Below, one piece after another: positions 54,398-63,129 of a stretch of 64,000 nucleotides of DNA. The position numbers and the translations under genes are program-made. The DNA lies in NCBI GenBank assembly GCA_964391735.1, contig CAYMNF010000002.1:21646-85645 (forward strand), read 5' to 3'. The notes beneath the pieces are model-generated. The model was not told where the DNA came from. It ran no database searches and saw only the letters and a list, made by a program, of their open reading frames with translations. This stretch comes from CAG-1031 sp964391735 (GTDB lineage Bacteria > Bacteroidota > Bacteroidia > Bacteroidales > Muribaculaceae). How positions within the stretch are numbered: the stretch's first letter is position 1; every line of letters starts with the position of its first letter.

Positions 54398-56638
54398 TCA
54401 GAAGGTGGTGCGGAGGGCTACGTAGAAGTTGCGGCCGGGGGCGTTGATGCCTGAGGCGAATGTGCGATACTCGGTGTCAAGGATGTTCTCGATTCCGCCC
54501 TGTAGGGTCACGGCCTTGACAGGGGTGTAGCTGACACGGAAGTTGAGGGTAAACCACGCGGGGAGGCCCTTGCCGTCAAGGCCTTTGACGGTGGCATAAC
54601 CGATGTTGTCCTCTCCGTTGAGGTTATAGCGGCTCAGGGGCTTACGTCCGTTAAAGAGCGAGTAGGCCTCAAGTTTAACCTTCTCGTTGTCGGTGACATA
54701 ATGTACCCCGACACGGCCAAATAGGGGCGCAACGTGGTCAAGTGGCTGACGCTTTTCACCCTTATGTGCGATAATGTTGCCATAGGCATAGCTTACTGTT
54801 CCGTCAGCCTTGAAGTTGCGGTTGATATGCCAGGTTACGAAGGTTGAGAAGCCGAAGATGTAGGCAAGACGATTGTTGCGGTTTGAGAAAACGTCACTAA
54901 GCTCACCGTCATACTCAATTTGGCTCTTGCCGTCGTATGTTGAGGCGGATAGCGCTATGGCGTCAAACAGGTAGGTACCGAAGAGGGATGCCTCCCATTC
55001 CACGACATTGGTCTTGGCAAAGTTTGCGGTGATGTTGGCCGTCACCGTCTTTTCAGGTTTTATGTCGGGATTGGGTATTACAACCATTCCGGGCTCGGAG
55101 TCAAATACCTTTGCCAGGTCATCAATGTTAGGGACGCGATAGGCGGTTGACAGGTCAAAGCAGAGGTTCCACAGGGGGGTGGGTTTAAAGTTGACCCCGA
55201 CATTGGCGCAGTAGGTAAAGTTGTCCTGGCTGATGTGGGGATGATTCTGCGTAAAGAAGGGATAAAATTCATCACTCACAAAGGAGGCGCGCAAAGATGA
55301 GAACCCTAAACGCAGGCCCTCGTTCATTGACCACTGTGAGGTGATGTTCCAGCGATGAACGCCAAATGCGTCGATGTTATGCATGTGGTCACTGCCATCG
55401 GGATAACGTGTGTCAAGGGTCTTGACCTCACCGGTGTTGATATCAACTCGGTCGGCGGTGGACTTCAGGAACTGCAACGAGCCGTCGATGCCGGCGGTTA
55501 TACTGTGATTGTCAATCACCTTTATCCAGTCAGAGTTCAATGATAGGATATTGACACGTTCGCGGCGGTTACCTAACCACGGGTCATTGAGTTTGCGGTT
55601 GTGGCGACTCTCCTTTACCAACTGGTATGCGAGGGTCAATGAAGCCTTGTCAGCCCCCAGAGAGTTGTCTGAGGTGAGTGTGTAGGCGCCCAACAAACGT
55701 GTCTGAGGCCCGTAATACCATTGAGCGAATTTCGGCTTGTCACCTTTCATGTCGGTGAGGCGGTCATATCGGGGGACATCGCCGGTGTTTGAGAACTGGA
55801 AGTTGAACAGATGGCTGATATCCTCACTTTGCTTCACCAAAAGCTTCTGCAATATATCATATTGGTAGTATCCGCTTTCAAGCTCGTTGTAGAAGTGCTT
55901 GTTGGGGACCAGCACATCCTTGCCGTCGGCGTCATGCACAACATCATATTTGCGGTAGATATATGAGTCATCCTTCATAAACGGATTTGAATTGCGGCCG
56001 CTCTTAAGGTCGCCGAACCGGCTGAAGGATAACGAGGTAAAGGAGGCGACACGTGGCCCCGCAATGTTAAAGTCCAGGTGCCAGGTGGTCTCGTTGTTCA
56101 CCGTCCCGTATCGTGAGTAGGCCGACCCCTTGAACAACAGCGGGCTATCGGTTGCAAGCTCAGGGCTTTTTGTGCGGAAGGCCAACGTCCCGCCCAAGGC
56201 ATCAGAGCCGTAGACAACCGACGATGGGCCGTAGAGGATATCAACGCTGCTTATCACCGACGGGTCAATGGTTATGACATTCTGCAGGTGACCACCGCGG
56301 TAGATAAGGTTGTTCATGCGGATACCGTCAATCAGCAACAGCACACGCGAGCTCTCAAAACCGCGTATTGATGGACTACCGCCACCAAACTGGCTCTTTT
56401 GCACGGTTAAACGCCCGTCAGCCGTCAACAGGTCGGCTGATGTCTGCGGATTAGACTCGGCAATCCTCTCTGACTCAATGGTGAATATAGGCAGTGTTGA
56501 GTGGCGATAGTCAAGACGATGACGCTCAGCAACGACATTGACCTCATTGAGGTCTATTGACATGGCGGGGATTGAGTCATCAGCCATCGCAGAAAGGCCC
56601 GCGCAGCCCGCCAAAAGGGTTATGAAATAATTTCTCAT
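54398..56638 (-). CDS. TonB-dependent outer-membrane receptor (heme/siderophore type)
   Basis: A 746-aa protein. Signal peptide MRNYFITLLAGCAGLSAMA, then a plug domain (SADLLTADGRLTVQKSQFGGGSPSIRGF; RVLLLIDGIRMNNLIYRGGH; ILYGPSSVVYGSDALGG) and a 22-strand-type barrel ending FYVALRTTF with terminal Phe. It lacks the N-terminal carboxypeptidase-like domain of SusC proteins and has no SusD partner, so iron, heme or cobalamin are likelier ligands than glycans. Own promoter at 56759. Confidence 0.9.
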   Translation of the reverse strand: MRNYFITLLAGCAGLSAMADDSIPAMSIDLNEVNVVAERHRLDYRHSTLPIFTIESERIAESNPQTSADLLTADGRLTVQKSQFGGGSPSIRGFESSRVLLLIDGIRMNNLIYRGGHLQNVITIDPSVISSVDILYGPSSVVYGSDALGGTLAFRTKSPELATDSPLLFKGSAYSRYGTVNNETTWHLDFNIAGPRVASFTSLSFSRFGDLKSGRNSNPFMKDDSYIYRKYDVVHDADGKDVLVPNKHFYNELESGYYQYDILQKLLVKQSEDISHLFNFQFSNTGDVPRYDRLTDMKGDKPKFAQWYYGPQTRLLGAYTLTSDNSLGADKASLTLAYQLVKESRHNRKLNDPWLGNRRERVNILSLNSDWIKVIDNHSITAGIDGSLQFLKSTADRVDINTGEVKTLDTRYPDGSDHMHNIDAFGVHRWNITSQWSMNEGLRLGFSSLRASFVSDEFYPFFTQNHPHISQDNFTYCANVGVNFKPTPLWNLCFDLSTAYRVPNIDDLAKVFDSEPGMVVIPNPDIKPEKTVTANITANFAKTNVVEWEASLFGTYLFDAIALSASTYDGKSQIEYDGELSDVFSNRNNRLAYIFGFSTFVTWHINRNFKADGTVSYAYGNIIAHKGEKRQPLDHVAPLFGRVGVHYVTDNEKVKLEAYSLFNGRKPLSRYNLNGEDNIGYATVKGLDGKGLPAWFTLNFRVSYTPVKAVTLQGGIENILDTEYRTFASGINAPGRNFYVALRTTF

Positions 56639-56758
56639 GTTACCGGTTTATTATATTTCTCAATCTAAAATTATCTAAGGTTAAGGTAAAAATCCTATCA
56701 AAGAATCAAGACCGGCAGTCCCCGGCACGCGCAAAAATTTGCCCTTAAAATCTATGGG

Positions 56759-56766
56759 CAAAGGTA
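56759..56766 (-). promoter_or_regulatory. -7 element of the TonB-dependent receptor
   Basis: Minus-strand TACCTTTG (56766-56759), 120 nt before the ATG at 56638. No well-spaced -33 box is visible. The remainder of the 56639-56890 spacer has no gene. Confidence 0.55.
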
Positions 56767-56821
56767 CAATTTTTTCTGATTTTTAGGGAGGTTCAGTTTT
56801 AAGATGGGCGCAAAGAAATGC

Positions 56822-56849
56822 CCCGGGGGCTGGGGCTCAGCTCTCCGGG
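56822..56849 (-). terminator. GC-rich hairpin after the oxalate operon
   Basis: CCCGG (56822-56826) pairs with CCGGG (56845-56849), with an inner GCTG/CAGC stem. It lies between the AEC transporter and the receptor promoter. It lacks a good T run, so termination is only possible. Confidence 0.35.
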
Positions 56850-56890
56850 ACATCGGTAAGGGTGTATTTTTTTATTTCAATATGGAATGT

Positions 56891-57865
56891 TTAGAACATC
56901 TTCAGTGCAAGGTCGGTAAGGAATATCCACAAGGGACAGAATCCGATAAACAGTATTACTGACAGTGTCAGAGATGATGTTCCCGTTGCAGTATAGGTAT
57001 CGTACTCATCTGCAATAATAATACCTGAGAATGCAGGAGGCAATGCTGCGGCAACAACCAACATCTTGAGGTTGAGGGGATCCATCTTGAAGAGCAAACC
57101 GAGTATCAAAACCACGGCAGGCATTACAACCATCTTCATTATAGAACCCAGAACGGCTTGCCAGTTTATGCGGAATGTGATTGCCGAGAGGGTGATACCG
57201 GCTGAGAACACAGCCATTGATGCGTTAGCCTTGGCGATAAGGTCAAACGACGGGCTCAGGTACTTTGGCCAGGGTATACCCACAACAACCCATACCACGG
57301 CGAGGATAGGCGCCCAAGCCACAGGCTGCTCAAGGGCATGGAGCACAGGGAGCCATGCGCTTTGCTTCTTGGTTGAACCGGGGTTCTTTTTCTCAAGCGA
57401 TGCATTCATCAGCGAGAGGCCTACAGGAATACCGATGGCGTTAACAACGATACCGACAATGGCAACCACAAGGGCTACTGAGGGGGTTGTGCCGAAGATA
57501 GGCTCAAGAACCGCAAACCCCAGGAAGCCGATAGTAGGCGAACCACTGATAAGGGCCGACACAGCGGCATCAGCGCCGGTATTCTTCTTGAAACAATACT
57601 TGAATATGAAATATACAAGCATGAAACAGGACATAATACCAATAACAGATACTATTGTGAGTTTGGCATCCTTAACAAGGTCCTCACGGGTTGCCTGCAC
57701 AATTGATACGAATAGGGCTGCCGGCAAAGCGTAGTCAAGTACAACCTTGTTGAACTTCTTGGCATCTTGACCGGAAAAGACATTCTTCTTTCCCGAAATA
57801 TATCCCGCCAACATCACCACGATGATGGGGACGACGGCATATAATATTACATGTGAAAGTCCCAT
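56891..57865 (-). CDS. AEC-family transporter, probable oxalate/formate carrier
   Basis: A 324-aa integral membrane protein with ten or so helices of the auxin-efflux-carrier family (MLAGYISGKKNVFSGQDAKKFNKVVLDYALPAALFVS and the closing ADEYDTYTATGTSSLTLSVILF). E. coli has an AEC protein (YfdV) next to its formyl-CoA transferase and oxalyl-CoA decarboxylase genes, and the same trio is found here. Transport of oxalate, or its exchange with formate, is therefore likely but not shown. 50 bp after oxc. Confidence 0.8.
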   Translation of the reverse strand: MGLSHVILYAVVPIIVVMLAGYISGKKNVFSGQDAKKFNKVVLDYALPAALFVSIVQATREDLVKDAKLTIVSVIGIMSCFMLVYFIFKYCFKKNTGADAAVSALISGSPTIGFLGFAVLEPIFGTTPSVALVVAIVGIVVNAIGIPVGLSLMNASLEKKNPGSTKKQSAWLPVLHALEQPVAWAPILAVVWVVVGIPWPKYLSPSFDLIAKANASMAVFSAGITLSAITFRINWQAVLGSIMKMVVMPAVVLILGLLFKMDPLNLKMLVVAAALPPAFSGIIIADEYDTYTATGTSSLTLSVILFIGFCPLWIFLTDLALKMF

Positions 57866-57915
57866 ATTTTAATCTCTTTTACTTGAATTAAACAGTTAAA
57901 CGTGAATAGCACAGA

Positions 57916-59652
57916 TTAAACGGTATAATCAATCAGGGGTGTGGGGTTAAGGTAACCGATGTGGCCTGACTCCTTACCTGAGTCTGCAGCAAGCTGTACG
58001 TCAATGATAGCGGGTGCTTTAGAAGCGATAGCCTCCTCGAGGGCTGCCTTAAGGTCGGTGATGTTGTTCACCCTGTAACCTTTTGCGCCAAAGGCCTCAC
58101 CAATAAGGTTATACTGTGCATTGATATCAAGGGTGGTAGGTGCCGGGGCATCGCCGCCTGAGGGGTTGACACCCACGCCGTTGTATATACCGCCGTTGTT
58201 GAAGATTACCACGGTCACCGGAAGTTTGTAACGGCAAATTGTTGCCACGTCCATACCTGAGAAACCGAAAGCCGAGTCACCCTCAACAGCGACTACACTC
58301 TTGCCGGTTGCAACGGCTGCACCGATTGTTGAGCCTATACCCATACCCATAATTGACCATGTGGCACAATCTATGCGGTGGCGGGGCAGGAACATGTCAA
58401 CCGAGTCTCGGGTATCATCAAGGGTATTAGCACCCTCGTTGACCAAGATAACATCAGGATTGCTCTCCAAAACGGGTTTAATAACAGAAAGCGCGCTCCA
58501 ATGCGTCATGGGCGACAGCTTTGCGGCATCGGCCAAACGCTGTGCAAATTTGGCGTTCTTGGCCTTTGACTCGGCCTGGAGCGATGCGAGCCATGCGGGA
58601 TCTGTTGACATACTCTTCCCCTTCAAGGCTGCAAGAATCATGTCAAGCGACAAGGCCATATCACCAACGACAGGAGCGGCGATGGGCACATTGCGGTCAA
58701 TCTCGGTAGGCTCAACATCAAGCTGTATAAACTTCATATCGGGATTCCATTTTCCGCGGCCAAACTCAAGCATCCAGTTGATACGTGCGCCGATTACCAT
58801 CACAACGTCAGACTTCTCCATGATATCTGAACGGCAACTAAGAGCAGAATACTCACCGTTGTCAGGCATCAGACCTTTTGCCATGGACATTGCCAGGTAA
58901 GGTATCTTATAAGTCTCAATAAGCTCCTTGATTTTGCCATCAACCTGAGCATAGGCTGCACCCTTTCCCAACAGGATGGCCGGACGCTTAGCGTTGGTCA
59001 GCAACTCAACGGCACGGTCAACGGCGGTTTGTGTGGGGGCAACGGGTGATGCAACATCAACCGGCTCAAAGAACAGTTTCTCAGCATCGGCGGCGTTCAT
59101 CACCTCGCCCAAGGCCGGGGTTGTCATATCGATATATACACCACCGGGACGGCCGCTGACGGCTGCACGATAGGCACGTGCCACGGCTGCGGGAATATCC
59201 TTGGCGTGTGAGCAACGGAAAGCGGCCTTGACCAAAGGACGTGCAGTGTTGAGCTGGTCCAATTGCTCATAGGTACCCATATCCATGTCAACCATGGTGG
59301 GATCTGACGCACCCGAAATCTGGATCATCGGGTAGCAGTTGACTGTGGCATTTGTGGTGGCCGTGAGGCCATTGAGGAAGCCCAGGGATGACACGGTGAG
59401 CAGAACGCCCGGTTGCTTGGTGAGGTAACCGTGGGTTGCAGCGGCCATACCGGCTTGCTGCTCAAAACGGAATCCGTAATAATTAATACCCAGTTTCTGC
59501 ATGGCGTAGGCAGCCTCGGTGACGGGGATACCCACAAGACCATATACGTCCATCAGTCCTAAACGACGCAGTGACTCTGCCAGGATATACATACCGGTAA
59601 CCTGCTCAGGGAACTTTGGGGCAGCCGGTTGGGTGGTATTTGTTGTTGCCAT
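57916..59652 (-). CDS. oxc: Oxalyl-CoA decarboxylase
   Basis: ThDP enzyme that turns oxalyl-CoA into formyl-CoA and CO2. 578 aa, family length. Glu64 (FRFEQQAGMAA) is the ThDP-activating glutamate; the diphosphate motif begins GDSAFGFSG at about Asp459 and ends in FNNGGIYNG. ATTNATVNCYPMIQISG and SRPGGVYIDM are family blocks. It is second in frc-oxc-AEC on the minus strand; 198 bp with a hairpin separate it from frc, so it may also have its own expression. Confidence 0.95.
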   Translation of the reverse strand: MATTNTTQPAAPKFPEQVTGMYILAESLRRLGLMDVYGLVGIPVTEAAYAMQKLGINYYGFRFEQQAGMAAATHGYLTKQPGVLLTVSSLGFLNGLTATTNATVNCYPMIQISGASDPTMVDMDMGTYEQLDQLNTARPLVKAAFRCSHAKDIPAAVARAYRAAVSGRPGGVYIDMTTPALGEVMNAADAEKLFFEPVDVASPVAPTQTAVDRAVELLTNAKRPAILLGKGAAYAQVDGKIKELIETYKIPYLAMSMAKGLMPDNGEYSALSCRSDIMEKSDVVMVIGARINWMLEFGRGKWNPDMKFIQLDVEPTEIDRNVPIAAPVVGDMALSLDMILAALKGKSMSTDPAWLASLQAESKAKNAKFAQRLADAAKLSPMTHWSALSVIKPVLESNPDVILVNEGANTLDDTRDSVDMFLPRHRIDCATWSIMGMGIGSTIGAAVATGKSVVAVEGDSAFGFSGMDVATICRYKLPVTVVIFNNGGIYNGVGVNPSGGDAPAPTTLDINAQYNLIGEAFGAKGYRVNNITDLKAALEEAIASKAPAIIDVQLAADSGKESGHIGYLNPTPLIDYTV

Positions 59653-59739
59653 TATCTTCTGTTTTTACTTTTAGTTTATTGGTGGTTAGGAGTTTATATC
59701 TTTTTGTCAATCTAATTTTTCAACCACCGGTTAATAAAG

Positions 59740-59790
59740 AAGAGGTGACCCTGTCGGAGCCCCGTGGGCCCTCTCCACGAGTCACCTCTT
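59740..59790 (-). promoter_or_regulatory. Hairpin between frc and oxc
   Basis: AAGAGGTGAC (59740-59749) pairs with GTCACCTCTT (59781-59790), enclosing an inner CGTGG/CCACG stem (59763-59767, 59775-59779). On the minus strand the stem is followed by CTTTATT. It could end frc transcripts, stabilise them or attenuate oxc. I could not match it to a ThDP riboswitch. Confidence 0.65.
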
Positions 59791-59850
59791 ACTTATCTAC
59801 ATTATTTACTTCAAAGAAAGTTTACTTCAAAATTCTCAGACAATCGGTTT

Positions 59851-61161
59851 TTACATCTGTCCGTCAGCCAACGGGGCTGTTGTACCGTTCTTTGCAAACT
59901 GAGCTATCTCATCGGCCGAGTAACCAAGTGAGGTCAGCACCTCATCTGTATTGCCACCCAGAGCAGGGGCGGGACCGTAAGTAGGCTGGAAGTTTGAGAG
60001 GGTGAACGGGCAACCCACGGTTACAAACTCACCGATTTCGCCACCTTGATTAATCTTGACAAGGGTATTGCCGTCATACAGAGACTTGTCTGTAAGCAAC
60101 TCCTTGGTTGAGATCACCGGTCCAACGGGGACACCTGCGGCACCGAGGATTGAGGTAACCTCAAATTTGGTCTTGTCAGCCGTCCAGGCACCGATACGTT
60201 CATATATCTCTTGTTTGTGGCGGTCACGTGCATCGGCGGTGTTGAAGTCAGGATTCGTCAACCAATCCTCAAATCCGAGTGCCTTGCAGGCAGCCTCAAA
60301 GTCCTTAGCACCACGTTGCAAGATGATGTAAACATAGTTATTGGCATCAACCTCTGAGTCCATGGGGCCTGAGGGTTTGCACTTGTAGGTCCAACCAAGG
60401 ACACCACCACCCTCAATGTTACCGGCACGGGGCACACAGTCGCCAAACTTGCCGTTGGGATACTGCGGGAATTGTGTCAGATACCCCAGTTTGTCAAGGG
60501 TGAGCTGGTCACGCGTCTTGATACGACACAGATTCAGACATGCGTTGTGCATTGACTGGTAAACGTAAACACCCTCACCGGTCTTTTCGCGCTGGCAAAG
60601 AGCGGCCAACAAACCAATCAACAAGTGCATACCGGTATTTGAGTCACCCAGAGCAGCACCGGACTGTGTCGGGATATTATACTCGCCGTCAAACCAACCG
60701 GTGGTTGATGCAGCGGCAGCCGTTACCTGTGCGATAGGCTCATAAGCCTTAAGGTTGGCATACTGTGATGAAACGGGGAAACCCTTGATGGTACCGTAGA
60801 TACAGCGGGGATTCAGGGCGTGAACTTCCTCCCATGAGAAACCCAACTTATCCATAGCACCCGGGTGCAGATTTTCAACGAATATATCAGCCTCCTTAAT
60901 AAGCTTGGTCAAGATAGCTTTACCATCGGGGGTTTTGGCATCAAGAGTCAGGGATTTCTTGTCAGAGTTCAACTGCAAGAAGTAATATGAGGGGAGATCG
61001 GGATTGAACTGCAATTCCTTACGGGTAGCATCACCCACACCGGGGCGTTCAATCTTGATAACATCGGCACCGAGCCAGGCCAGCATCTGGGTACATGAGG
61101 GGCCTGATTGTACTTCGGTAAAGTCTACCACTTTGATTCCTTGCAAAGGAGCTGTATTCAT
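59851..61161 (-). CDS. frc: Formyl-CoA:oxalate CoA-transferase
   Basis: Family III CoA-transferase that moves CoA from formyl-CoA to oxalate, making oxalyl-CoA for Oxc. The catalytic Asp is Asp173 (ALGDSNTGMHL), equivalent to Asp169 of Oxalobacter. GIKVVDFTEVQSGPSCTQM and GWFDGEYNIPTQSGAA are family blocks. The flexible loop that is GGGGQ in Oxalobacter reads EGGGV here (AGNIEGGGVLGW). 436 aa. First gene of the oxalate operon; its promoter could not be fixed in the 61162-61378 spacer. Confidence 0.94.
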   Translation of the reverse strand: MNTAPLQGIKVVDFTEVQSGPSCTQMLAWLGADVIKIERPGVGDATRKELQFNPDLPSYYFLQLNSDKKSLTLDAKTPDGKAILTKLIKEADIFVENLHPGAMDKLGFSWEEVHALNPRCIYGTIKGFPVSSQYANLKAYEPIAQVTAAAASTTGWFDGEYNIPTQSGAALGDSNTGMHLLIGLLAALCQREKTGEGVYVYQSMHNACLNLCRIKTRDQLTLDKLGYLTQFPQYPNGKFGDCVPRAGNIEGGGVLGWTYKCKPSGPMDSEVDANNYVYIILQRGAKDFEAACKALGFEDWLTNPDFNTADARDRHKQEIYERIGAWTADKTKFEVTSILGAAGVPVGPVISTKELLTDKSLYDGNTLVKINQGGEIGEFVTVGCPFTLSNFQPTYGPAPALGGNTDEVLTSLGYSADEIAQFAKNGTTAPLADGQM

Positions 61162-61378
61162 AATTCTTAAGTTTTATTGATTATTATTATTTGATTTCTA
61201 ATTTTTCGTTCATCCAATTATACTAACCAACTTCAGTCGAAAAAAGTTCACCCACCAATTGCATTCCCCTCCCCTTTCTTTTATACCTTTTACCACCGAA
61301 AATCAGTCCTCCCCACGATTTTGGAATAAAATGGTATTGTAAAACAAAGAATTATGGCATAAAAACCGCCGTTTGAAT

Positions 61379-61409
61379 TTGATAGCTTACGCAAAATAAT
61401 TTACTTTTG
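61379..61409 (+). promoter_or_regulatory. Promoter of the structured RNA
   Basis: TTTG (61379-61382), 19-nt spacer, TACTTTTG (61402-61409), a near-ideal housekeeping promoter with no ORF start close by. The spacer 61162-61378 holds no gene. Confidence 0.8.
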
Positions 61410-61414
61410 CGGTA

Positions 61415-61650
61415 TCGGAATCAGAAATGAGTTCGATGACATATTGAGTACAACACGAAAGTGTCTTACTGATTCTTAAGGATTAAAGCCTGGAAAGCTC
61501 AAGCCTAATGAAAGAAGAAGGGGACACTCTCGCGTCATAGTTTCATCTATGGCGGGAGAGTACGCACCATATCTTTCATTAGCGGTATTTCCAGGCACCG
61601 AATCCTTAAGATATGGTAAGCGGCTCTCCCGCCTTTTGTTGTTGTACCCT
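61415..61650 (+). ncRNA. Rod-shaped structured RNA, 6S-like candidate or long leader
   Basis: Seven stacked helices between internal loops: GTACAACA (61448-61455)/TGTTGTAC (61640-61647); CTTAC/GTAAG; TCTTAAGGATT (61474-61484)/AATCCTTAAGA (61601-61611); GCCTGGAAA (61488-61496)/TTTCCAGGC (61588-61596); CTAATGAAAGA (61505-61515)/TCTTTCATTAG (61572-61582); ACTCTC/GAGAGT; CATAG/CTATG capped by TTTCAT. An alternative 10-bp pair joins GGCGGGAGAG (61551-61560) to CTCTCCCGCC (61624-61633). Size, rod form and promoter suit a 6S-type RNA, but no consensus was checked. It may instead be a leader of the gene at 61692 or a palindromic mobile element. Confidence 0.6.
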
Positions 61651-61691
61651 TTTGAAACCCTGATGTTTAACAAATTTTTCAATTAATTTTT

Positions 61692-62498
61692 ATGAATAAC
61701 TTTTCAGATTATCTTGAAGAGAACGCGAATGAGATGGATAAAAACATCAACCGAGAGATCAATCGCGTAATCAATGATGTTGAGGTCCCGTTGTTGGAAG
61801 AGGAATTTGCAAAGTGGATGACAACTGAACAAAATCACCCTGAAAGTACAAAGATCAACTATGTACGTTGGATACGACTCGCCGACCAGGTATTCATTGA
61901 TCCTGACAACGATTTTTGGGCTAAGTTGAAGGAGGCATGGGACAAAGTTGACAGCCGGAAAGCAAAAACTCTGTCTGATGAATATGATAAACAAATGCAA
62001 TCCCTGAAGGCTGCGGCACAGGAACGAAACAACCAAGACATGGCAAAGGAGATTGGTAACTGGGTGAGCTCATTCCGCAAATACAGTAAATTCTTCAATG
62101 AACAAATTGAGAAGGCTGAGGCCCAAAGAAAAGCCAGTATTGAGCGGGCGCGTTTGACATCACGACATCTATTCTTTGATTTCAAGTTTATTCTGTGGTG
62201 CATCCAAGACGGCTTGGATGAAAGGACTGCTGAATCATACGTCAGCTACCTAAAACGCGCAAATCGTGAGATATTCTGCAAATCGGGACAAGACAAATTC
62301 CACGTTTCTCTTCCGCGGTTGGTTAAAGATAAGGACAAGGTGCAAATTGAGAAGTTGTTTACTGAATTGAATACGTTGCTCACCGAGCGCATCAACAACG
62401 GTGACGAATCTGAGATGCCGATTGACAGCCTGCGCAATTGCCGCTCGGCCCTCAACAAATACGCCGAGTTTATCAAATCCATAATTGACGCTAAGTAA
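61692..62498 (+). CDS. Hypothetical protein with two SAM-like domains
   Basis: A 268-aa, mostly helical, cytoplasmic protein without signal peptide. The N-terminal part (EEFAKWMTTEQNHPESTKINYVRWI) and the C-terminal part (FDFKFILWCIQDGLDERTAESYVSYLK) share a pattern and each ends similarly (SSFRKYSKFFNEQI; SALNKYAEFIKSII), suggesting internal duplication of a domain like the core-binding fold of tyrosine recombinases. No catalytic residues of a recombinase are seen. Function unknown. It follows the structured RNA, 45 nt after its last helix. Confidence 0.7.
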   Translation: MNNFSDYLEENANEMDKNINREINRVINDVEVPLLEEEFAKWMTTEQNHPESTKINYVRWIRLADQVFIDPDNDFWAKLKEAWDKVDSRKAKTLSDEYDKQMQSLKAAAQERNNQDMAKEIGNWVSSFRKYSKFFNEQIEKAEAQRKASIERARLTSRHLFFDFKFILWCIQDGLDERTAESYVSYLKRANREIFCKSGQDKFHVSLPRLVKDKDKVQIEKLFTELNTLLTERINNGDESEMPIDSLRNCRSALNKYAEFIKSIIDAK

Positions 62499-62502
62499 TC
62501 CT

Positions 62503-62546
62503 CGTTGCCATGGCGAGTGATGCCTATTTCACTCGCCATGGCAACG
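62503..62546. repeat. 18-bp perfect inverted repeat
   Basis: CGTTGCCATGGCGAGTGA (62503-62520) is exactly inverted at 62529-62546, with an 8-nt loop. There is no T tract. It lies between the two unknown genes, just ahead of a weak -7 box (CATATTTG, 62551-62558). Confidence 0.9.
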
Positions 62547-62562
62547 ATAGCATATTTGTAAA

Positions 62563-63129
62563 ATGCCAGCTGATAAAGAAAAGCCCAAGTCCATCACTTT
62601 TGCTCAACTTTTAGATATGTTGCCCATGGACAATGAGGAAGAGGATGATGCGGAAGATACTCCCAATCTTCCAGACCCTTTAGTACCGGGAGAAACGCAT
62701 CAGGAGCAGGCACCATATCCTTTCCCATACCGGGATTACACGATCATCGGCGATACTGCCATCATTGACAAGGTTATCAACACATGGGGCATAATTAATA
62801 TTAGTATCCCTGATATAACGAGCACATTGTCTGTAGACACCGTCAATTATGTCACAGAGGGTTATGCCGAGGGACTTCAATGCTTTGTAAATGCTCTAAA
62901 GGATGCTTTGGGTAATTTGCCGATTGAGATTGACTCCATATCAAACATCTTGATAAATATTTGGCATTCAAGAAGTCTCCCATCTACAGTTAAGATGAAA
63001 GAGATGAAAAGTCTTGCCAACTACCTGAAGATACTACCCGATGATATGGAAATAGTCTGGGGGAACGCGGTGGACAATTCTTTGGATGGCCTCCAAGCCA
63101 AAGTTTCATTAATAGCAGCCTGCAAATAG
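62563..63129 (+). CDS. Stand-alone FtsZ C-terminal-domain-like protein
   Basis: A 188-aa protein. Residues 1-55 are acidic and low in complexity. The rest follows the C-terminal (two-layer sandwich) domain of FtsZ: DKVINTWGIINISIPDI resembles the FtsZ stretch with PGLMNVDFADV; a helix with ALKDALGNLPIEIDSISNILINIW resembles ...SPLL...SGARGVLVNIT; DDMEIVWGNAVDNSLDGLQA and KVSLIAA resemble DNATVVIGT...LRVTVVAT. There is no GTP-binding domain and no GGGTGTG loop. It could bind FtsZ or be a tubulin-like fragment of a mobile element. Resemblance is judged by eye. Its ATG lies 4 nt after a weak -7 box, as for other leaderless genes here. Confidence 0.55.
   Translation: MPADKEKPKSITFAQLLDMLPMDNEEEDDAEDTPNLPDPLVPGETHQEQAPYPFPYRDYTIIGDTAIIDKVINTWGIINISIPDITSTLSVDTVNYVTEGYAEGLQCFVNALKDALGNLPIEIDSISNILINIWHSRSLPSTVKMKEMKSLANYLKILPDDMEIVWGNAVDNSLDGLQAKVSLIAACK

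Noticed and set aside
56822..56849. Strong terminator after the oxalate operon
   Set aside because: The hairpin is short and not followed by a T tract, so kept only as a low-confidence feature.
59653..59850. ThDP (TPP) riboswitch before oxc
   Set aside because: The conserved CUGAGA and ACCUGA cores are not found.
61476..61682. 68-codon minus-strand frame over the structured RNA
   Set aside because: It is the antisense reading of the paired helices; no start context or homology.
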